Part shown: positions 18,433-27,213 of the stretch, piece after piece
Numbering within the stretch: the first letter of the stretch is position 1
Layout of the letters: every line of letters starts with the position of its first letter
Assembly: GCF_021389975.1 (NCBI RefSeq)
Contig: NZ_CP089981.1
Coordinates: forward strand, 4,489,501-4,553,500
Reading direction: 5' to 3'
Length of the DNA: 64,000 bases
Source of the DNA: Fulvivirga ulvae
Lineage (GTDB): Bacteria > Bacteroidota > Bacteroidia > Cytophagales > Cyclobacteriaceae
The notes under the pieces: model-generated
Told to the model about the DNA's origin: nothing
What the model saw: the letters and a program-made list of their open reading frames with translations, nothing else
The model's database searches: none
Made by a program: the position numbers and the translations under genes

Positions 18433-18600
18433 CTATTGAGGTATTCGTGTATGGGTAATGGAATATATTTTCCACATGTGGGCTTTTCTGCCCGTTTCAT
18501 CAGATAGCAGGGGCTTTGCTATTGCGTCATCCCCCTTGTTTACCGAAAAGGAACAAGATGCCAGCAATAAAACGGCAATAAAACTAAGCGTGACTTTCAT
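18433..18600 (-). CDS. Small lipoprotein (55 residues), unknown function
   Basis: From ATG at 18600 the product begins 'MKVTLSFIAVLLLASC', a clear lipoprotein signal with lipobox LASC, leaving a ~38-residue polar mature peptide. An in-frame upstream extension exists but lacks the positively charged start. Three bases separate it from the AraC-type regulator and its start overlaps the extended frame of the Mpo1-like gene, so the three look like one operon. It may be a signal or modulator for the membrane regulator (speculation). Confidence 0.5.
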   Translation of the reverse strand: MKVTLSFIAVLLLASCSFSVNKGDDAIAKPLLSDETGRKAHMWKIYSITHTRIPQ

Positions 18601-18635
18601 TTTGAGGATCAAATTTTCTTTTGCCGGTAAGCAGG

Positions 18636-18914
18636 TCAAAAAAAAAGTATGAAGTCTGATGCCAGGCTGTAACCCGGATATTGAAATGTGGCTGGTTTGT
18701 TCTTTTCAAAGAAAAAATGCCCCACCCATGCAAACCCATAACCCACCAGGGGTATAAGTGCAAGTAACCACCAGGTCTGAGTGAATAAGGCTGCAAAAAG
18801 TAACACAAAAACCAAAGCAGTACCTGTAAAATGAAGTACCCTGCATGTAACATCGCTATGCTCGGAAAGGTAAAAAGGATAGAATTCCTTGAGACTGGTA
18901 TATTTCTTTTCCAT
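18636..18914 (-). CDS. Mpo1-like/DUF962 membrane protein with C-terminus altered at an A9 run
   Basis: 92 residues in the annotated frame. 'SLKEFYPFYLSEHSDVTCRVLHFTGT', two membrane helices and 'GHFFFEKNKPATFQYP' then 'SLASDF' are the DUF962 hallmarks (yeast Mpo1 is a dioxygenase of fatty-acid α-oxidation). The frame stops right after 'DFILFF' in a nine-base A run (+ strand 18638-18646). Deleting one base of the run joins 'DLLTGKRKFDPQNESHA', the expected family ending ('LTGK.KF'), with a stop at 18584. So the real protein is probably ~110 residues and the run is a sequencing error, slippage site or recent mutation. Confidence 0.75.
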   Translation of the reverse strand: MEKKYTSLKEFYPFYLSEHSDVTCRVLHFTGTALVFVLLFAALFTQTWWLLALIPLVGYGFAWVGHFFFEKNKPATFQYPGYSLASDFILFF

Positions 18915-19213
18915 GGCAGGTTAGGTTTTGTTAGTATAGAAAGTTACAAAATTTTAATGACATATTTTGTCAGAGGCACGTCTTGCAGACCTGCTAATTT
19001 TCTTCATAGTGGGGTAAAATGCCTGCTGGTAATTATTTTTACTTTTTGATTTTTTTAATGTGGCTTATTGGTATGCCTATAATAAGAAGTGAAGTACTTC
19101 AATATTAAAACTATTATTACATGAGTATTGTCAGCACTGATGTTCATCAGGTATAGTAGCAGAATATCCTTTAACATTGCCAGCATAGTTTCAATCTAAA
19201 CCAAAATAAAAAA

Positions 19214-19975
19214 ATGAAGAGATTATTTTCGATCAGATTGGCTATAGTTGCGGCTTTTAGTTTTTATTTTATTTCATGCGCGGAAGAAGATGCGGTTTCT
19301 CCTGCAATTGAGCAGCCTTCTGATGAACTGGTTGATTTCTTAGTCAGCTCAGGGTTCGATAAGAATGATATCAGGTTGGAGGAGGATGTTTTTGTAATTG
19401 ATGACGACATACTCATCGCGAAGGATGAGGTGCAGAAGTATGTGGACGGAAATAAATCAAATATTTCCGATGCCAGAACAGAACATTATCGTGGTTATTA
19501 TCTGGTAAGCAACAGCTATGTAACCAATATCAAGTTCTATATTGATTCTTCGGTACCTTCATCATGGGTGACAGCAATTCAGGGTGCAGTGAATCAATGG
19601 AATGCTGTAAACGGTACCAAGTTATACATGTCAATAGTATCCAGCAGTGGTAGTGCCAATACCATTATTGGAACCAGTTATTCATCCGAGAATTGGGTAG
19701 CGAGAGCCTATTTGCCTTCATATAACGGAAGGCCAGGACATACGATGACAATCAATACCAAGTATAACTATCTGAATAGTGGTTATAAGCTATTTACCAT
19801 TGTGCACGAGATGGGGCATATATTTGGATTATATCACACGGATCAAACTCAGGGCTATTTTATTAATGGTACACCTTCAGTAGATTCAAATTCTGTAATG
19901 AATTCATACATTTTACCTTGGAACGGTTTTACTTCAGGTGACGTTTCAGCAGTTCAAATACTTTATCCACAGTAG
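19214..19975 (+). CDS. HEXXH zinc metalloprotease (M57/HEIGH-like), lipoprotein
   Basis: 253 residues with lipoprotein signal (lipobox ISC, residues ~19-21). The metzincin-type zinc site 'VHEMGHIFGLYH' gives His198, His202 and His208 with Glu199 as catalytic base; 'SVMNSY' further on is a Met-turn-like element. This fits the dual-action HEIGH/M57 metallopeptidases of Bacteroidota. The N-terminal third is acidic and may be a propeptide. Exported; monocistronic with its own terminator. Confidence 0.85.
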   Translation: MKRLFSIRLAIVAAFSFYFISCAEEDAVSPAIEQPSDELVDFLVSSGFDKNDIRLEEDVFVIDDDILIAKDEVQKYVDGNKSNISDARTEHYRGYYLVSNSYVTNIKFYIDSSVPSSWVTAIQGAVNQWNAVNGTKLYMSIVSSSGSANTIIGTSYSSENWVARAYLPSYNGRPGHTMTINTKYNYLNSGYKLFTIVHEMGHIFGLYHTDQTQGYFINGTPSVDSNSVMNSYILPWNGFTSGDVSAVQILYPQ

Positions 19976-19997
19976 TTTTAAGTAGTTTCTCTAATTG

Positions 19998-20022
19998 AAA
20001 AAGGGGCCAAGTGCCCCTTTTT
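19998..20022 (+). terminator. Rho-independent terminator after metalloprotease gene
   Basis: Perfect 10-bp stem AAAAAGGGGC/GCCCCTTTTT with loop CAAGT, 22 bases after the stop codon; the 3' arm supplies the T-run. Confidence 0.9.
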
Positions 20023-20199
20023 CATTTTAATTATTTATGATCTGAAAGTGGTATTTTACATATCAAGCGACTAATTCATCCCTGGTGCTGGTATCGCAGG
20101 ACAAAACTCTATTACTCAAGGTTTATTAATTCAAAGATGGACATGTCATTTCTCTTTTTTCCGTTAATTTGGATTGTTGTGAGAGTAAACGGCCATTCC

Positions 20200-21066
20200 A
20201 TGATTAAAATGAATGTAGCAGTAAACCAGAGCGAGATAGAGGTCGCGTCTGTTCGGGGAAAATCAGCGCTTATTACCTGTAAGAATATCCAGCCTTTAAA
20301 AATCCTACACCCTGTATCCCATCATAACTGTTGCCATTTGGTGCTTACCAGTTATGGAGGAGGTATGGTTTCTGCTGATGTGGTCAATATCAATGTAAAG
20401 TGTGGGGCAGATACAAAAACATTCATCGGCTCGCAATCAAATACGCGCATTTATAAAAAAGTACTCAATGCAATTACCGGGCAAAATATAAAAGGTGAAG
20501 TGGCAGAAAATGCACTGACTGTCGTGTTTCCTGATCCGGTAGTGCTTCAGGCAGAAAGCCGGTTTAAACAGTCACAACATTGGGAAGTGAGGCGGGGAGG
20601 CCTCCTCTTTCTTGCAGACTGGTTCCAGGCAGGCAGAACGGATAGCGGAGAGAAGTATTTGTTTGATATGTATCTTTCTGAAATAAGTATCGCTATTGAT
20701 GGTCAATTGCAGGTTTTGGACCGGTTCAACTTTGACCCCAAAGAAAATATAGCTGATTCTCCGGCAAACTTCGGGCAGTATCAATCCATGTTGTCAATTT
20801 ACTTTGCAGGCACTCCGGATAACCCGAAATTCAAAAAGATTGAAGAAAAACTTCTGGAGATAAAGTTAGCTACCCAGCCTGTTTTAAATTATGATGTTAG
20901 TGCGCAAAGCTGTATTATTTCCACGACCAGGGCGCGTGAGGGGGCTTACATCTTAAGAGCTATGGGGAAATCCAGGATAGACCTGCAGTGGCTATGCGAC
21001 AACATCATGGACATGCTGTCCGACCCTGAACTGCTCGAATATAACCCAATGAAAAGGAAGTTTTAA
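20200..21066 (+). CDS. ureD: Urease accessory protein UreD
   Basis: About 288 residues from the ATG at 20200; the frame extends to an ATG at 20137, but that adds a hydrophobic stretch not normal for UreD. The body shows UreD features: 'HLVLTSYGGGMVSADVVNINVKCGADT' (shown as the region residues ~40-70 of the mature frame) and 'VVFPDPVVLQAESRFKQSQ', then 'LLFLADWFQAGR'. UreD scaffolds UreF/UreG on apo-urease for nickel delivery. It is on the opposite strand to the rest of the cluster and ends one base before the ureG stop. Confidence 0.9.
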   Translation: MIKMNVAVNQSEIEVASVRGKSALITCKNIQPLKILHPVSHHNCCHLVLTSYGGGMVSADVVNINVKCGADTKTFIGSQSNTRIYKKVLNAITGQNIKGEVAENALTVVFPDPVVLQAESRFKQSQHWEVRRGGLLFLADWFQAGRTDSGEKYLFDMYLSEISIAIDGQLQVLDRFNFDPKENIADSPANFGQYQSMLSIYFAGTPDNPKFKKIEEKLLEIKLATQPVLNYDVSAQSCIISTTRAREGAYILRAMGKSRIDLQWLCDNIMDMLSDPELLEYNPMKRKF

Positions 21067-21067
21067 T

Positions 21068-21820
21068 TTATCGCCTGTTTTCTTTTACTGATTGCAGCGC
21101 TTTGGCTTTGGCCTGATGGATGTGCTTTATTATTGCTTCAAGACCGTAGCCATGCAGCGCTTTGGCAAAAAGGAAAGGGCCATCTCCGCGCATCTTCTTT
21201 GAATCTCTTTCCATCACATCAAGGTCGGCACCTACAAGGTCTTTCAGATCAATCTTGTTGATTACCAGCAGATCTGACTGGGTAATCCCGGGGCCACCTT
21301 TGCGGGGTATCTTATCACCACCTGATACATCTATCACATAAATGGAGTAGTCCACCAACTCACGGCTGAAATGGGCTGCCAGGTTGTCGCCACCGCTCTC
21401 CACAAACAGGAAATCAATGTCATAGTCAAACTTCTCCATAAGGTCTTCCAGAGCGTTCATGTTCAGCGATATATCCTCCCGGATGGCAGCGTGAGGACAG
21501 CCTCCGGTCTCCACACCTACAATACGGTCAGCACTTAGCGCACTATGACGGATCAGGAATTCGGCATCTTCCCGGGTAAAAATGTCATTGGTGACCACGC
21601 CAAGTTTATAATCGTTGCGCATCTTTTCACATAGTGCTTTGAGCAATGCTGTTTTACCGGTGCCTACAGGGCCACCTATACCCACAGTAAATGCCCGCTT
21701 TCTGAAGTTTCTGTAAGAGGGTAGTCTTCTTGTTTCCCTTTCACTATAATCACCCGGAGATTCGTAGGCTTCATGCGAATGGCCTTGAAGTATAAGCGCA
21801 AGTTTATCGAGAATAGGCAT
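21068..21820 (-). CDS. ureG: Urease accessory GTPase UreG
   Basis: 250 residues, longer than typical UreG (~205) by an N-terminal extension with His residues (HSHE, residues 14-17). P-loop 'GGPVGTGKT' (49-57), 'VVTNDIFTREDAEFL', the metal-binding Cys-Pro-His in 'VETGGCPHAAIRED', and the guanine-specificity 'VINKIDL'. The GTPase drives nickel insertion with UreF and UreD. Five bases after ureF; last gene of the minus-strand operon. Confidence 0.97.
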   Translation of the reverse strand: MPILDKLALILQGHSHEAYESPGDYSERETRRLPSYRNFRKRAFTVGIGGPVGTGKTALLKALCEKMRNDYKLGVVTNDIFTREDAEFLIRHSALSADRIVGVETGGCPHAAIREDISLNMNALEDLMEKFDYDIDFLFVESGGDNLAAHFSRELVDYSIYVIDVSGGDKIPRKGGPGITQSDLLVINKIDLKDLVGADLDVMERDSKKMRGDGPFLFAKALHGYGLEAIIKHIHQAKAKALQSVKENRR

Positions 21821-21825
21821 ATATG

Positions 21826-22500
21826 TTAATTTTGAAATAATTTGGAATAAATAAACTCATGGAATACCTGCGCGGTATCCAGTAAAAAGGCAGATCTTGA
21901 TGCCTCAGTATATCCTTTATACAGGTATTTTTCCAGCAGGTCGTCAAACAGGGCATAAAAATCATGCTGGAGCTTGTTACCTTCCATAGAGCCGATAAAG
22001 CCCAGCCTGATGGCTGCACTGATCTGATCCCTTAATACAATGTGCAGATACATAGTATGTACATCCTGCAGGTCAAACCCGGTACGTTTCAGGCAAAGTG
22101 GGAAAATAATGACAAAATGAACAGGAACCTTGTGCAGTATAAACCACTTGCTGACTTCACTGATGTCCTCACCGGGATAGAAAGATGTCATCAGTCTGAG
22201 CCAGTTTTTTCCTTGTACTATACTGGCTTTGTATATGGCAGGTACCAGCATAGCTGCCTCATAGCTTTCAGTGATCTTCAGGAAACAGTCATCCTGTACA
22301 GGGTATTTAAAGCAGGAATTAATAAAGGGTATATCCATACTTGCCGACTGCTGCAAAAAGGAGTACAGGTACTTTTTAAAGCCATAAATGTCTTTGATCA
22401 TCCCAAAGGTAATGCTGCTTTCGAGCCCGGAGGAGTTGGCAAACGAGCCTGTCGGGAGCGAGGAATCTACCAGGTGCATCAATCTTGCATACTTGTTCAT
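21826..22500 (-). CDS. ureF: Urease accessory protein UreF
   Basis: 224 residues. 'LMHLVDSSLPTGSFANSSGLESSI' near the N-terminus is the UreF signature (PxGxfxxSxGLE). All-helical GTPase-activating partner of UreG in the UreDFG complex. The start codon overlaps the ureC stop by one base (TGATG), giving translational coupling. Confidence 0.95.
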   Translation of the reverse strand: MNKYARLMHLVDSSLPTGSFANSSGLESSITFGMIKDIYGFKKYLYSFLQQSASMDIPFINSCFKYPVQDDCFLKITESYEAAMLVPAIYKASIVQGKNWLRLMTSFYPGEDISEVSKWFILHKVPVHFVIIFPLCLKRTGFDLQDVHTMYLHIVLRDQISAAIRLGFIGSMEGNKLQHDFYALFDDLLEKYLYKGYTEASRSAFLLDTAQVFHEFIYSKLFQN

Positions 22501-24215
22501 CAGAATAAATTATAGAGTTGTGCCAGAGGTAGTTTAGTTGCCGGTTCGCACGTCAGATGCTCGCCATCCACTGTTACCTTGTAAGTTTCAGGATCAACGT
22601 CAATGGACGGCAGGTAATCATTCAGTGCCATGTCCTTTTTACCGATATTTCTACAGTTCTCAACCGCTACAATGTGCTTTGAGAGACCGTAGTTTTTATT
22701 CACATGGTCCAGAGAAACCGCGGATACAAAAGCCATTGATGTTTTGCCTAAGGCACCTCCAAATGCACCGAACATAGGTCGTGAATAGGAGGGCTGCGGT
22801 GTAGGGATAGAAGCGTTTGCATCACCCATCTGAGACTGCACAATTACACCTCCTTTAATAATTATTTCTGGTTTTGAGCCAAAGAAGGCCGGTTTCCATA
22901 GTACAAGGTCAGCAAGCTTGCCAACTTCCACAGAGCCGATCTCTTTGGAGAAACCATGTGCCCTTGCCGGGTTAATTGTGTATTTGGCTATATACCTTTT
23001 AACGCGAAAATTGTCTGCCTCACTTGTGGTTTCATTTGCCAGCTTACCCCTTTGCACTTTCATTTTGTGGGCTGTCTGCCATGTGCGGCAGACCACTTCA
23101 CCAACCCTGCCCATAGCCTGTGAGTCGGAGGCCATGATGGACAATGCCCCCATATCATGCAGTATGTCTTCAGCAGCAATCGTTTCACCCCTGATGCGGC
23201 TTTCGGCAAAAGCTACGTCCTCAGGGATATTTTTATCCAAGTGGTGGCAAACCATGAGCATATCTAGATGCTCGTCTATAGTGTTGACTGTAAAGGGTCG
23301 CGTAGGATTGGTGGATGATGGTATTACATTCGGCTCACCACAGGTTTTTATTATATCCGGAGCATGACCACCACCGGCACCTTCCGTATGGTAAGTGTGA
23401 ATGGTACGTCCTTTAAAGGCATTGGTAGAAGTTTCAACGAAACCACTTTCATTCAGCGTATCGGTATGTATGCATACCTGAATGTCGTATTGGTCTGCAA
23501 TAGAAAGGCAACTGTCAATAGCGGCAGGAGTGGTGCCCCAGTCTTCATGCAACTTTAGGCCGAGCGCACCGGCTTCCACCTGCTCGACAAGGCCTTGGGG
23601 CTTCGAGGAATTGCCTTTGCCCAGAAAACCGAAGTTTAGCGGGAATGCATCCGTGCTTTTCAGCATCATTTCGATATAGAACGCACCCGGAGTGCAGGTA
23701 GTGGCATTAGAGCCTGCCGCCGGGCCGGTGCCTCCGCCAACCATAGTAGTAACCCCGGAGGCCAATGCTTCGTGGATTTGTTGCGGACAAATGAAATGGA
23801 TATGAGTATCAATAGCCCCGGCGGTAAGTATCTGGCCTTCTCCGGCGATAACTTCTGTAGTAACCCCAATCACCATATTTGAGGCTATGCCCGGCATGAT
23901 GTGAGGATTCCCCGCTTTACCGATACCGGTTATTCGTCCGTTCTTTATTCCTATATCAGCTTTGTAAATGCCGGTATAATCTATCACCAGCGCATTGGTG
24001 ATAACAAGGTCAAGTACTTCGTTCTGCGGTATGCCGCTGGCCTGGCCCATGCCGTCACGGATTACCTTGCCGCCTCCGAATTTCACTTCTTCACCATAAA
24101 TGCAATGGTCTTTTTCAACTTCTATGATCAGATCCGTATCACCAAGCCGGACTTTGTCACCGGTGGTGGGGCCGTACATGTCAGCATATGCTTTGCGGTC
24201 TATGTTGTAGCTCAT
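22500..24215 (-). CDS. ureC: Urease catalytic subunit alpha UreC
   Basis: 571 residues, full length. Nickel-site motifs are complete: 'GAIDTHIHFICP' (HxH), carbamylated lysine Lys221 in 'LGLKLHEDWG', 'CIHTDTLNE', 'HTEGAGGGHAPD', the flap 'MVCHHLDKNIPEDVAFAESRIR', and 'DSQAMGRVGE'. Hydrolyses urea to ammonia and carbamate in the cytoplasm. Follows ureAB by 9 bases. Confidence 0.98.
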   Translation of the reverse strand: MSYNIDRKAYADMYGPTTGDKVRLGDTDLIIEVEKDHCIYGEEVKFGGGKVIRDGMGQASGIPQNEVLDLVITNALVIDYTGIYKADIGIKNGRITGIGKAGNPHIMPGIASNMVIGVTTEVIAGEGQILTAGAIDTHIHFICPQQIHEALASGVTTMVGGGTGPAAGSNATTCTPGAFYIEMMLKSTDAFPLNFGFLGKGNSSKPQGLVEQVEAGALGLKLHEDWGTTPAAIDSCLSIADQYDIQVCIHTDTLNESGFVETSTNAFKGRTIHTYHTEGAGGGHAPDIIKTCGEPNVIPSSTNPTRPFTVNTIDEHLDMLMVCHHLDKNIPEDVAFAESRIRGETIAAEDILHDMGALSIMASDSQAMGRVGEVVCRTWQTAHKMKVQRGKLANETTSEADNFRVKRYIAKYTINPARAHGFSKEIGSVEVGKLADLVLWKPAFFGSKPEIIIKGGVIVQSQMGDANASIPTPQPSYSRPMFGAFGGALGKTSMAFVSAVSLDHVNKNYGLSKHIVAVENCRNIGKKDMALNDYLPSIDVDPETYKVTVDGEHLTCEPATKLPLAQLYNLF

Positions 24216-24224
24216 GGTATATTG

Positions 24225-24986
24225 TTAGGGTTGGGTACTGAATTGAAAACCTTCCTGCTGTGCTTTTTCTATGGCTTTTTTCCTGTTGCGTTCGTCAATG
24301 CCTCCGTTGGTAAGGTTATTGCCTCCGTAGATGATTTTTTGCCCATCTATGGTTAAAAGGGATACTTTTTTGGTTTCTCCCGGCTCAAATCGCACGGCAG
24401 TGCCGGCAGGAATGTTAAGCCTGCATCCGAAAGCTTTGGCCCTGTCGAACCTCAACATGGCGTTTGTTTCAAAGAAAGGGTAATGGGAACCTACCTGAAC
24501 GGGCCTGTCACCATCATTGGTAACATGTACTTCGACCGTTTCTCTGCCAGAGTTTAGCGTAATGTCATCGGGTTGAAGTTTGTATTCACCCGGTTTTCTG
24601 ATAGTGGCATTGTCAGTTCCTGTAACCAGTTCCTGCCGGGTGAGTCCTGAGCCGTACAATGCCAAATCAGGGCTGCCTGATTCCCGGCAAATGGGATAGT
24701 GCACCGTTACTAGTTTAGTACCATCAGGAAACGTCCCCTCTACCTGCACTTCATGGATCATCTCTGCAACACCCTCCATGACATCATCGTGCCCCAGCAA
24801 ACTTTTGCCCTTGTTCATCAACTCTGCCACGCTTTCCCCGTCACGGATAAACTCAAGTATTTGGGCGGCAATAAGTGCTACTGCCTCGGGGTAGTTGAGC
24901 CTCAGGCCTCGGGCATACCGCTTTTGGGCAAGAAAACCGGCATTGTGAAGTACCAGCTTATCAATATCTTTTGGAGAAAGATGCAT
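24225..24986 (-). CDS. ureAB: Fused urease gamma/beta subunit UreAB
   Basis: About 253 residues from ATG 24986 ('MHLSPKDIDKLVLHNAGFLAQ'); a longer frame to 25046 adds a non-homologous leader and overlaps ureH. Residues 1-100 are gamma (ends 'TFPDGTKLVTVHYPI'), residues ~115-235 are beta ('KPGEYKLQPDDITLNSGRETVEV' region, 'VGSHYPFFETN'). The fusion resembles Helicobacter UreA in principle. Two bases separate it from ureH. Confidence 0.93.
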   Translation of the reverse strand: MHLSPKDIDKLVLHNAGFLAQKRYARGLRLNYPEAVALIAAQILEFIRDGESVAELMNKGKSLLGHDDVMEGVAEMIHEVQVEGTFPDGTKLVTVHYPICRESGSPDLALYGSGLTRQELVTGTDNATIRKPGEYKLQPDDITLNSGRETVEVHVTNDGDRPVQVGSHYPFFETNAMLRFDRAKAFGCRLNIPAGTAVRFEPGETKKVSLLTIDGQKIIYGGNNLTNGGIDERNRKKAIEKAQQEGFQFSTQP

Positions 24987-24988
24987 AA

Positions 24989-25606
24989 TTATGATTTCAA
25001 TTGAATTAGATTTTCGTAGAGCATGTAGCTGCCATAGGTAATACATACAACGGATGATATCACAATGGCAATCGATTTTACGACAGTGTTGACTTTCATT
25101 CTGAGGGTAAAAGGAATGCTGAATAGACTGGCTGCGATCAGCATGCCCAGTATAGAGCCGATGCCAAATACCAATAAATAGGCAATGCCGAGATAGACAT
25201 CTTTAATTTCGCTCATTACCAGCAAAACGAGCGCACCGCTACCGGCCAGGCCGTGTATCAGGCCAATGGAATAGGCAAAGCCATGTTTATATCTGAAAGA
25301 ATCTATTTTGCGAGAGTAGCTGCTTTTATTGGTTAAGCGGGTAAAACCCATGATAATAAGCATGCCTCCGACAATAGCTTCGAAAATCCCACTATTCAGA
25401 AAGGTAGCCCGGCTGAGAATAATAAATGAACCGACTATAACTATGGTAGTAGTATGACCAAGCCCCCAATAAACCCCGTCTTTTAAAGCCAGTAAGGTGT
25501 TGTCACGTTTGGATACAATGTTGCTGACAGCAATCAGGTGATCAGCATCAAAAGCATGGGCAATACCTATAACAGAGGCAAATAATACGGGTAGTAGGGT
25601 ATTCAT
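24989..25606 (-). CDS. ureH: UreH/NicO-family nickel transporter
   Basis: 205 residues, about six membrane helices. The first helix has 'GIAHAFDADHLIAVSN', matching the nickel-permease HX4DH-type motif (HAxDADH), and 'GLGHTTTIVIVGSF' follows. First gene of the minus-strand urease operon, so it most likely imports nickel for UreC. No nickel riboswitch or NikR-like palindrome was recognised upstream. Confidence 0.88.
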   Translation of the reverse strand: MNTLLPVLFASVIGIAHAFDADHLIAVSNIVSKRDNTLLALKDGVYWGLGHTTTIVIVGSFIILSRATFLNSGIFEAIVGGMLIIMGFTRLTNKSSYSRKIDSFRYKHGFAYSIGLIHGLAGSGALVLLVMSEIKDVYLGIAYLLVFGIGSILGMLIAASLFSIPFTLRMKVNTVVKSIAIVISSVVCITYGSYMLYENLIQLKS

Positions 25607-25773
25607 GAGGCTGATTTTATGAAATTATGGTTGTTTTTGTTGTATTTGGTTTTAAACAAACCCTAATATCGTAAAATTTGTGTCTATTTATAGAGATGTT
25701 GGTTAAAAAAATAACCGTGTTTTGGTTTTGTGTCGCTTTGCTACTGCCTACCCTTCCCACAAGGGAATGCAAG

Positions 25774-25826
25774 CAAAAATGCCGCGGAGTCCTCTTCGAG
25801 AGACATCCGCCGGGAAGTAGCGGCAT
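25774..25826 (-). terminator. Compound GC-rich hairpin with T-run (minus strand)
   Basis: Outer arms 25779-25783 and 25822-25826 (ATGCC/GGCAT) enclose a second stem GCGGA/TCCGC (25784-25788 with 25806-25810) and a small TCT/AGA top stem. On the minus strand it ends in TTTTT, 31 bases after the stop of the 116-residue gene at 25857, so it probably terminates that transcript. A 54-codon plus-strand frame (25696-25860) crosses it and is not called. Confidence 0.5.
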
Positions 25827-25856
25827 CAGCAATGGGAAAATGTTTTATAAGCCCTG

Positions 25857-26207
25857 CTAAACAGCAAGAAACGGATCAATATGGGCTTCACAAAGTGTGA
25901 ATTTATTTTCTTCCTCTGTTAATGGGAGGAGATCATTGCCCTGCATTTTATATCGAGATTGGAATATATTTTTGCCCGAGACTGTATTAAGGATTAAAAT
26001 ACTATCTTCTATTGACCAGGTGCCGCTGAAATACCCTGCTGTTTGGCTACAGCCATGATAGATGAATGCAAAGGTTTTTGTTTTCATTAGTGTGAGTGAT
26101 TTTCCATAAAATCCAAAATCACCGCAGTAGGACAGGTATACTTGCTTTTGCATTTGGGTATTGGTGAAGAACAATAAAAATGTAGATAAAATAGCCGTGA
26201 CGGCCAT
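25857..26207 (-). CDS. Small secreted/membrane-anchored protein of unknown function
   Basis: 116 residues with an N-terminal hydrophobic segment (MAVTAILSTFLLFFTNTQ) acting as signal or anchor. The body has 'YLSYCGDFGFYGKSLTLM' and 'GTWSIEDSILIL', a pattern seen in small Bacteroidota envelope proteins with a short lipocalin-like β domain. No family name can be given. Separate from the urease operon by 250 bases and the hairpin above. Confidence 0.5.
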   Translation of the reverse strand: MAVTAILSTFLLFFTNTQMQKQVYLSYCGDFGFYGKSLTLMKTKTFAFIYHGCSQTAGYFSGTWSIEDSILILNTVSGKNIFQSRYKMQGNDLLPLTEEENKFTLCEAHIDPFLAV

Positions 26208-26382
26208 AATTCCGGTGAATATAGATTGGCGTGTGGTGTTGATGTGCCTGGTGGTTTGTTTCCGCTTAATTCGTATTGGTTTGATGTATATGCTCTCATA
26301 ATCTTATGGCGTCTGATTAGTCACAAAAAACATCAAAAATTTTGGGTTAAATCTATCAGCTTAATTTGTTTTTCTTTTATCA

Positions 26383-26531
26383 GGTCATCCCAAACACAGC
26401 GTAGCGAAGATTTGAGATGTCTTTATTAAGTGTGCGGCAGAAGGTTTAGTCACTGCCCTGGATCAAGGAGATTCATGATATTTCATCATACTCCTACAGC
26501 ATATTCATACACGAAAATTCAGGAATGACGG
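26383..26531. repeat. REP/MITE-like intergenic element
   Basis: The 393-base gap 26208-26600 contains no convincing gene. Inside it, 'GTCATCCCAAACACAGCGTA' at the left and 'AGGAATGACGGG' at the right are imperfect inverted ends (GTCATCC / GGAATGAC) of the kind that flank common intergenic repeat elements. No second copy was seen in this window, so the call rests on the ends alone. Confidence 0.35.
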
Positions 26532-26600
26532 GTTTTGGGACGGTTGTTCCATCGTTTTGGGGCGTGATAAATAAATTCAGGCCTAAACTACAACAAAGAG

Positions 26601-27095
26601 TCAATGCCATGAGTGAGTTTCTAAAATTACGGAGAGTAAAAATTTATTGGTAGAAGCCTCTGATAGATCGATGGCATATTGTTTACATTTGGTATAGTCA
26701 CTCCACGTGCTGGCATCAAGATTGGCGTTTGTTGCATCCGGTTTGTAAATGCTCAGGGTACTTATTGTTCTGTCCCATTCCGGTATATACCGATTGACAG
26801 GAGATAAGGTTGATAAATGAAACATACCTGAATACTCATCATTTTTAATTTTTCCTGTATAGTTCCAGGATGTTATGATCTCACCTTGCTCTATAATGGC
26901 GAGCCTGTAGCAAATAATGATCGATTTGTATCCCATCGGGATATTCTCACTGAGGCTCTTAACGGAGAAGTCACTGTATTTGCGACCTAAATTTGAATAT
27001 CCATCGGCTTTAGCAAAGTAATTTCCCTTGAATGTTATATCAAACGGACCGGGATTGCCCTTTGGAAAGTTGTAACTGGTAAGGTGAGTATCCAT
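26601..27095 (-). CDS. Protein of unknown function (164 residues)
   Basis: No signal peptide or membrane segment. The N-terminus 'SYNFPKGNPGPFDITFKGNYF' and 'YKSIIICYRLAIIEQGEIITSWNYTGKI' suggest a β-rich soluble protein; the C-terminal 40 residues are probably helical. No family recognised. Stands alone between an REP-like gap and the acetyltransferase gene. The stop is TGA-type close to 26601 and codon use looks like its neighbours. Confidence 0.5.
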   Translation of the reverse strand: MDTHLTSYNFPKGNPGPFDITFKGNYFAKADGYSNLGRKYSDFSVKSLSENIPMGYKSIIICYRLAIIEQGEIITSWNYTGKIKNDEYSGMFHLSTLSPVNRYIPEWDRTISTLSIYKPDATNANLDASTWSDYTKCKQYAIDLSEASTNKFLLSVILETHSWH

Positions 27096-27213
27096 TTAAA
27101 TAATCAATTATGCCAGTTTACTAATAATAGATACAATTAACAAAATAAGTATAATAAGCTCATTAACTATCTTCAGGGAGGCTGTCGCATTAAAGTTTAT
27201 GTTGTGAAATAAA

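Noticed and set aside
25607..25696. Nickel riboswitch or NikR operator before ureH
   Set aside because: No conserved riboswitch core or long palindrome could be recognised in the leader.
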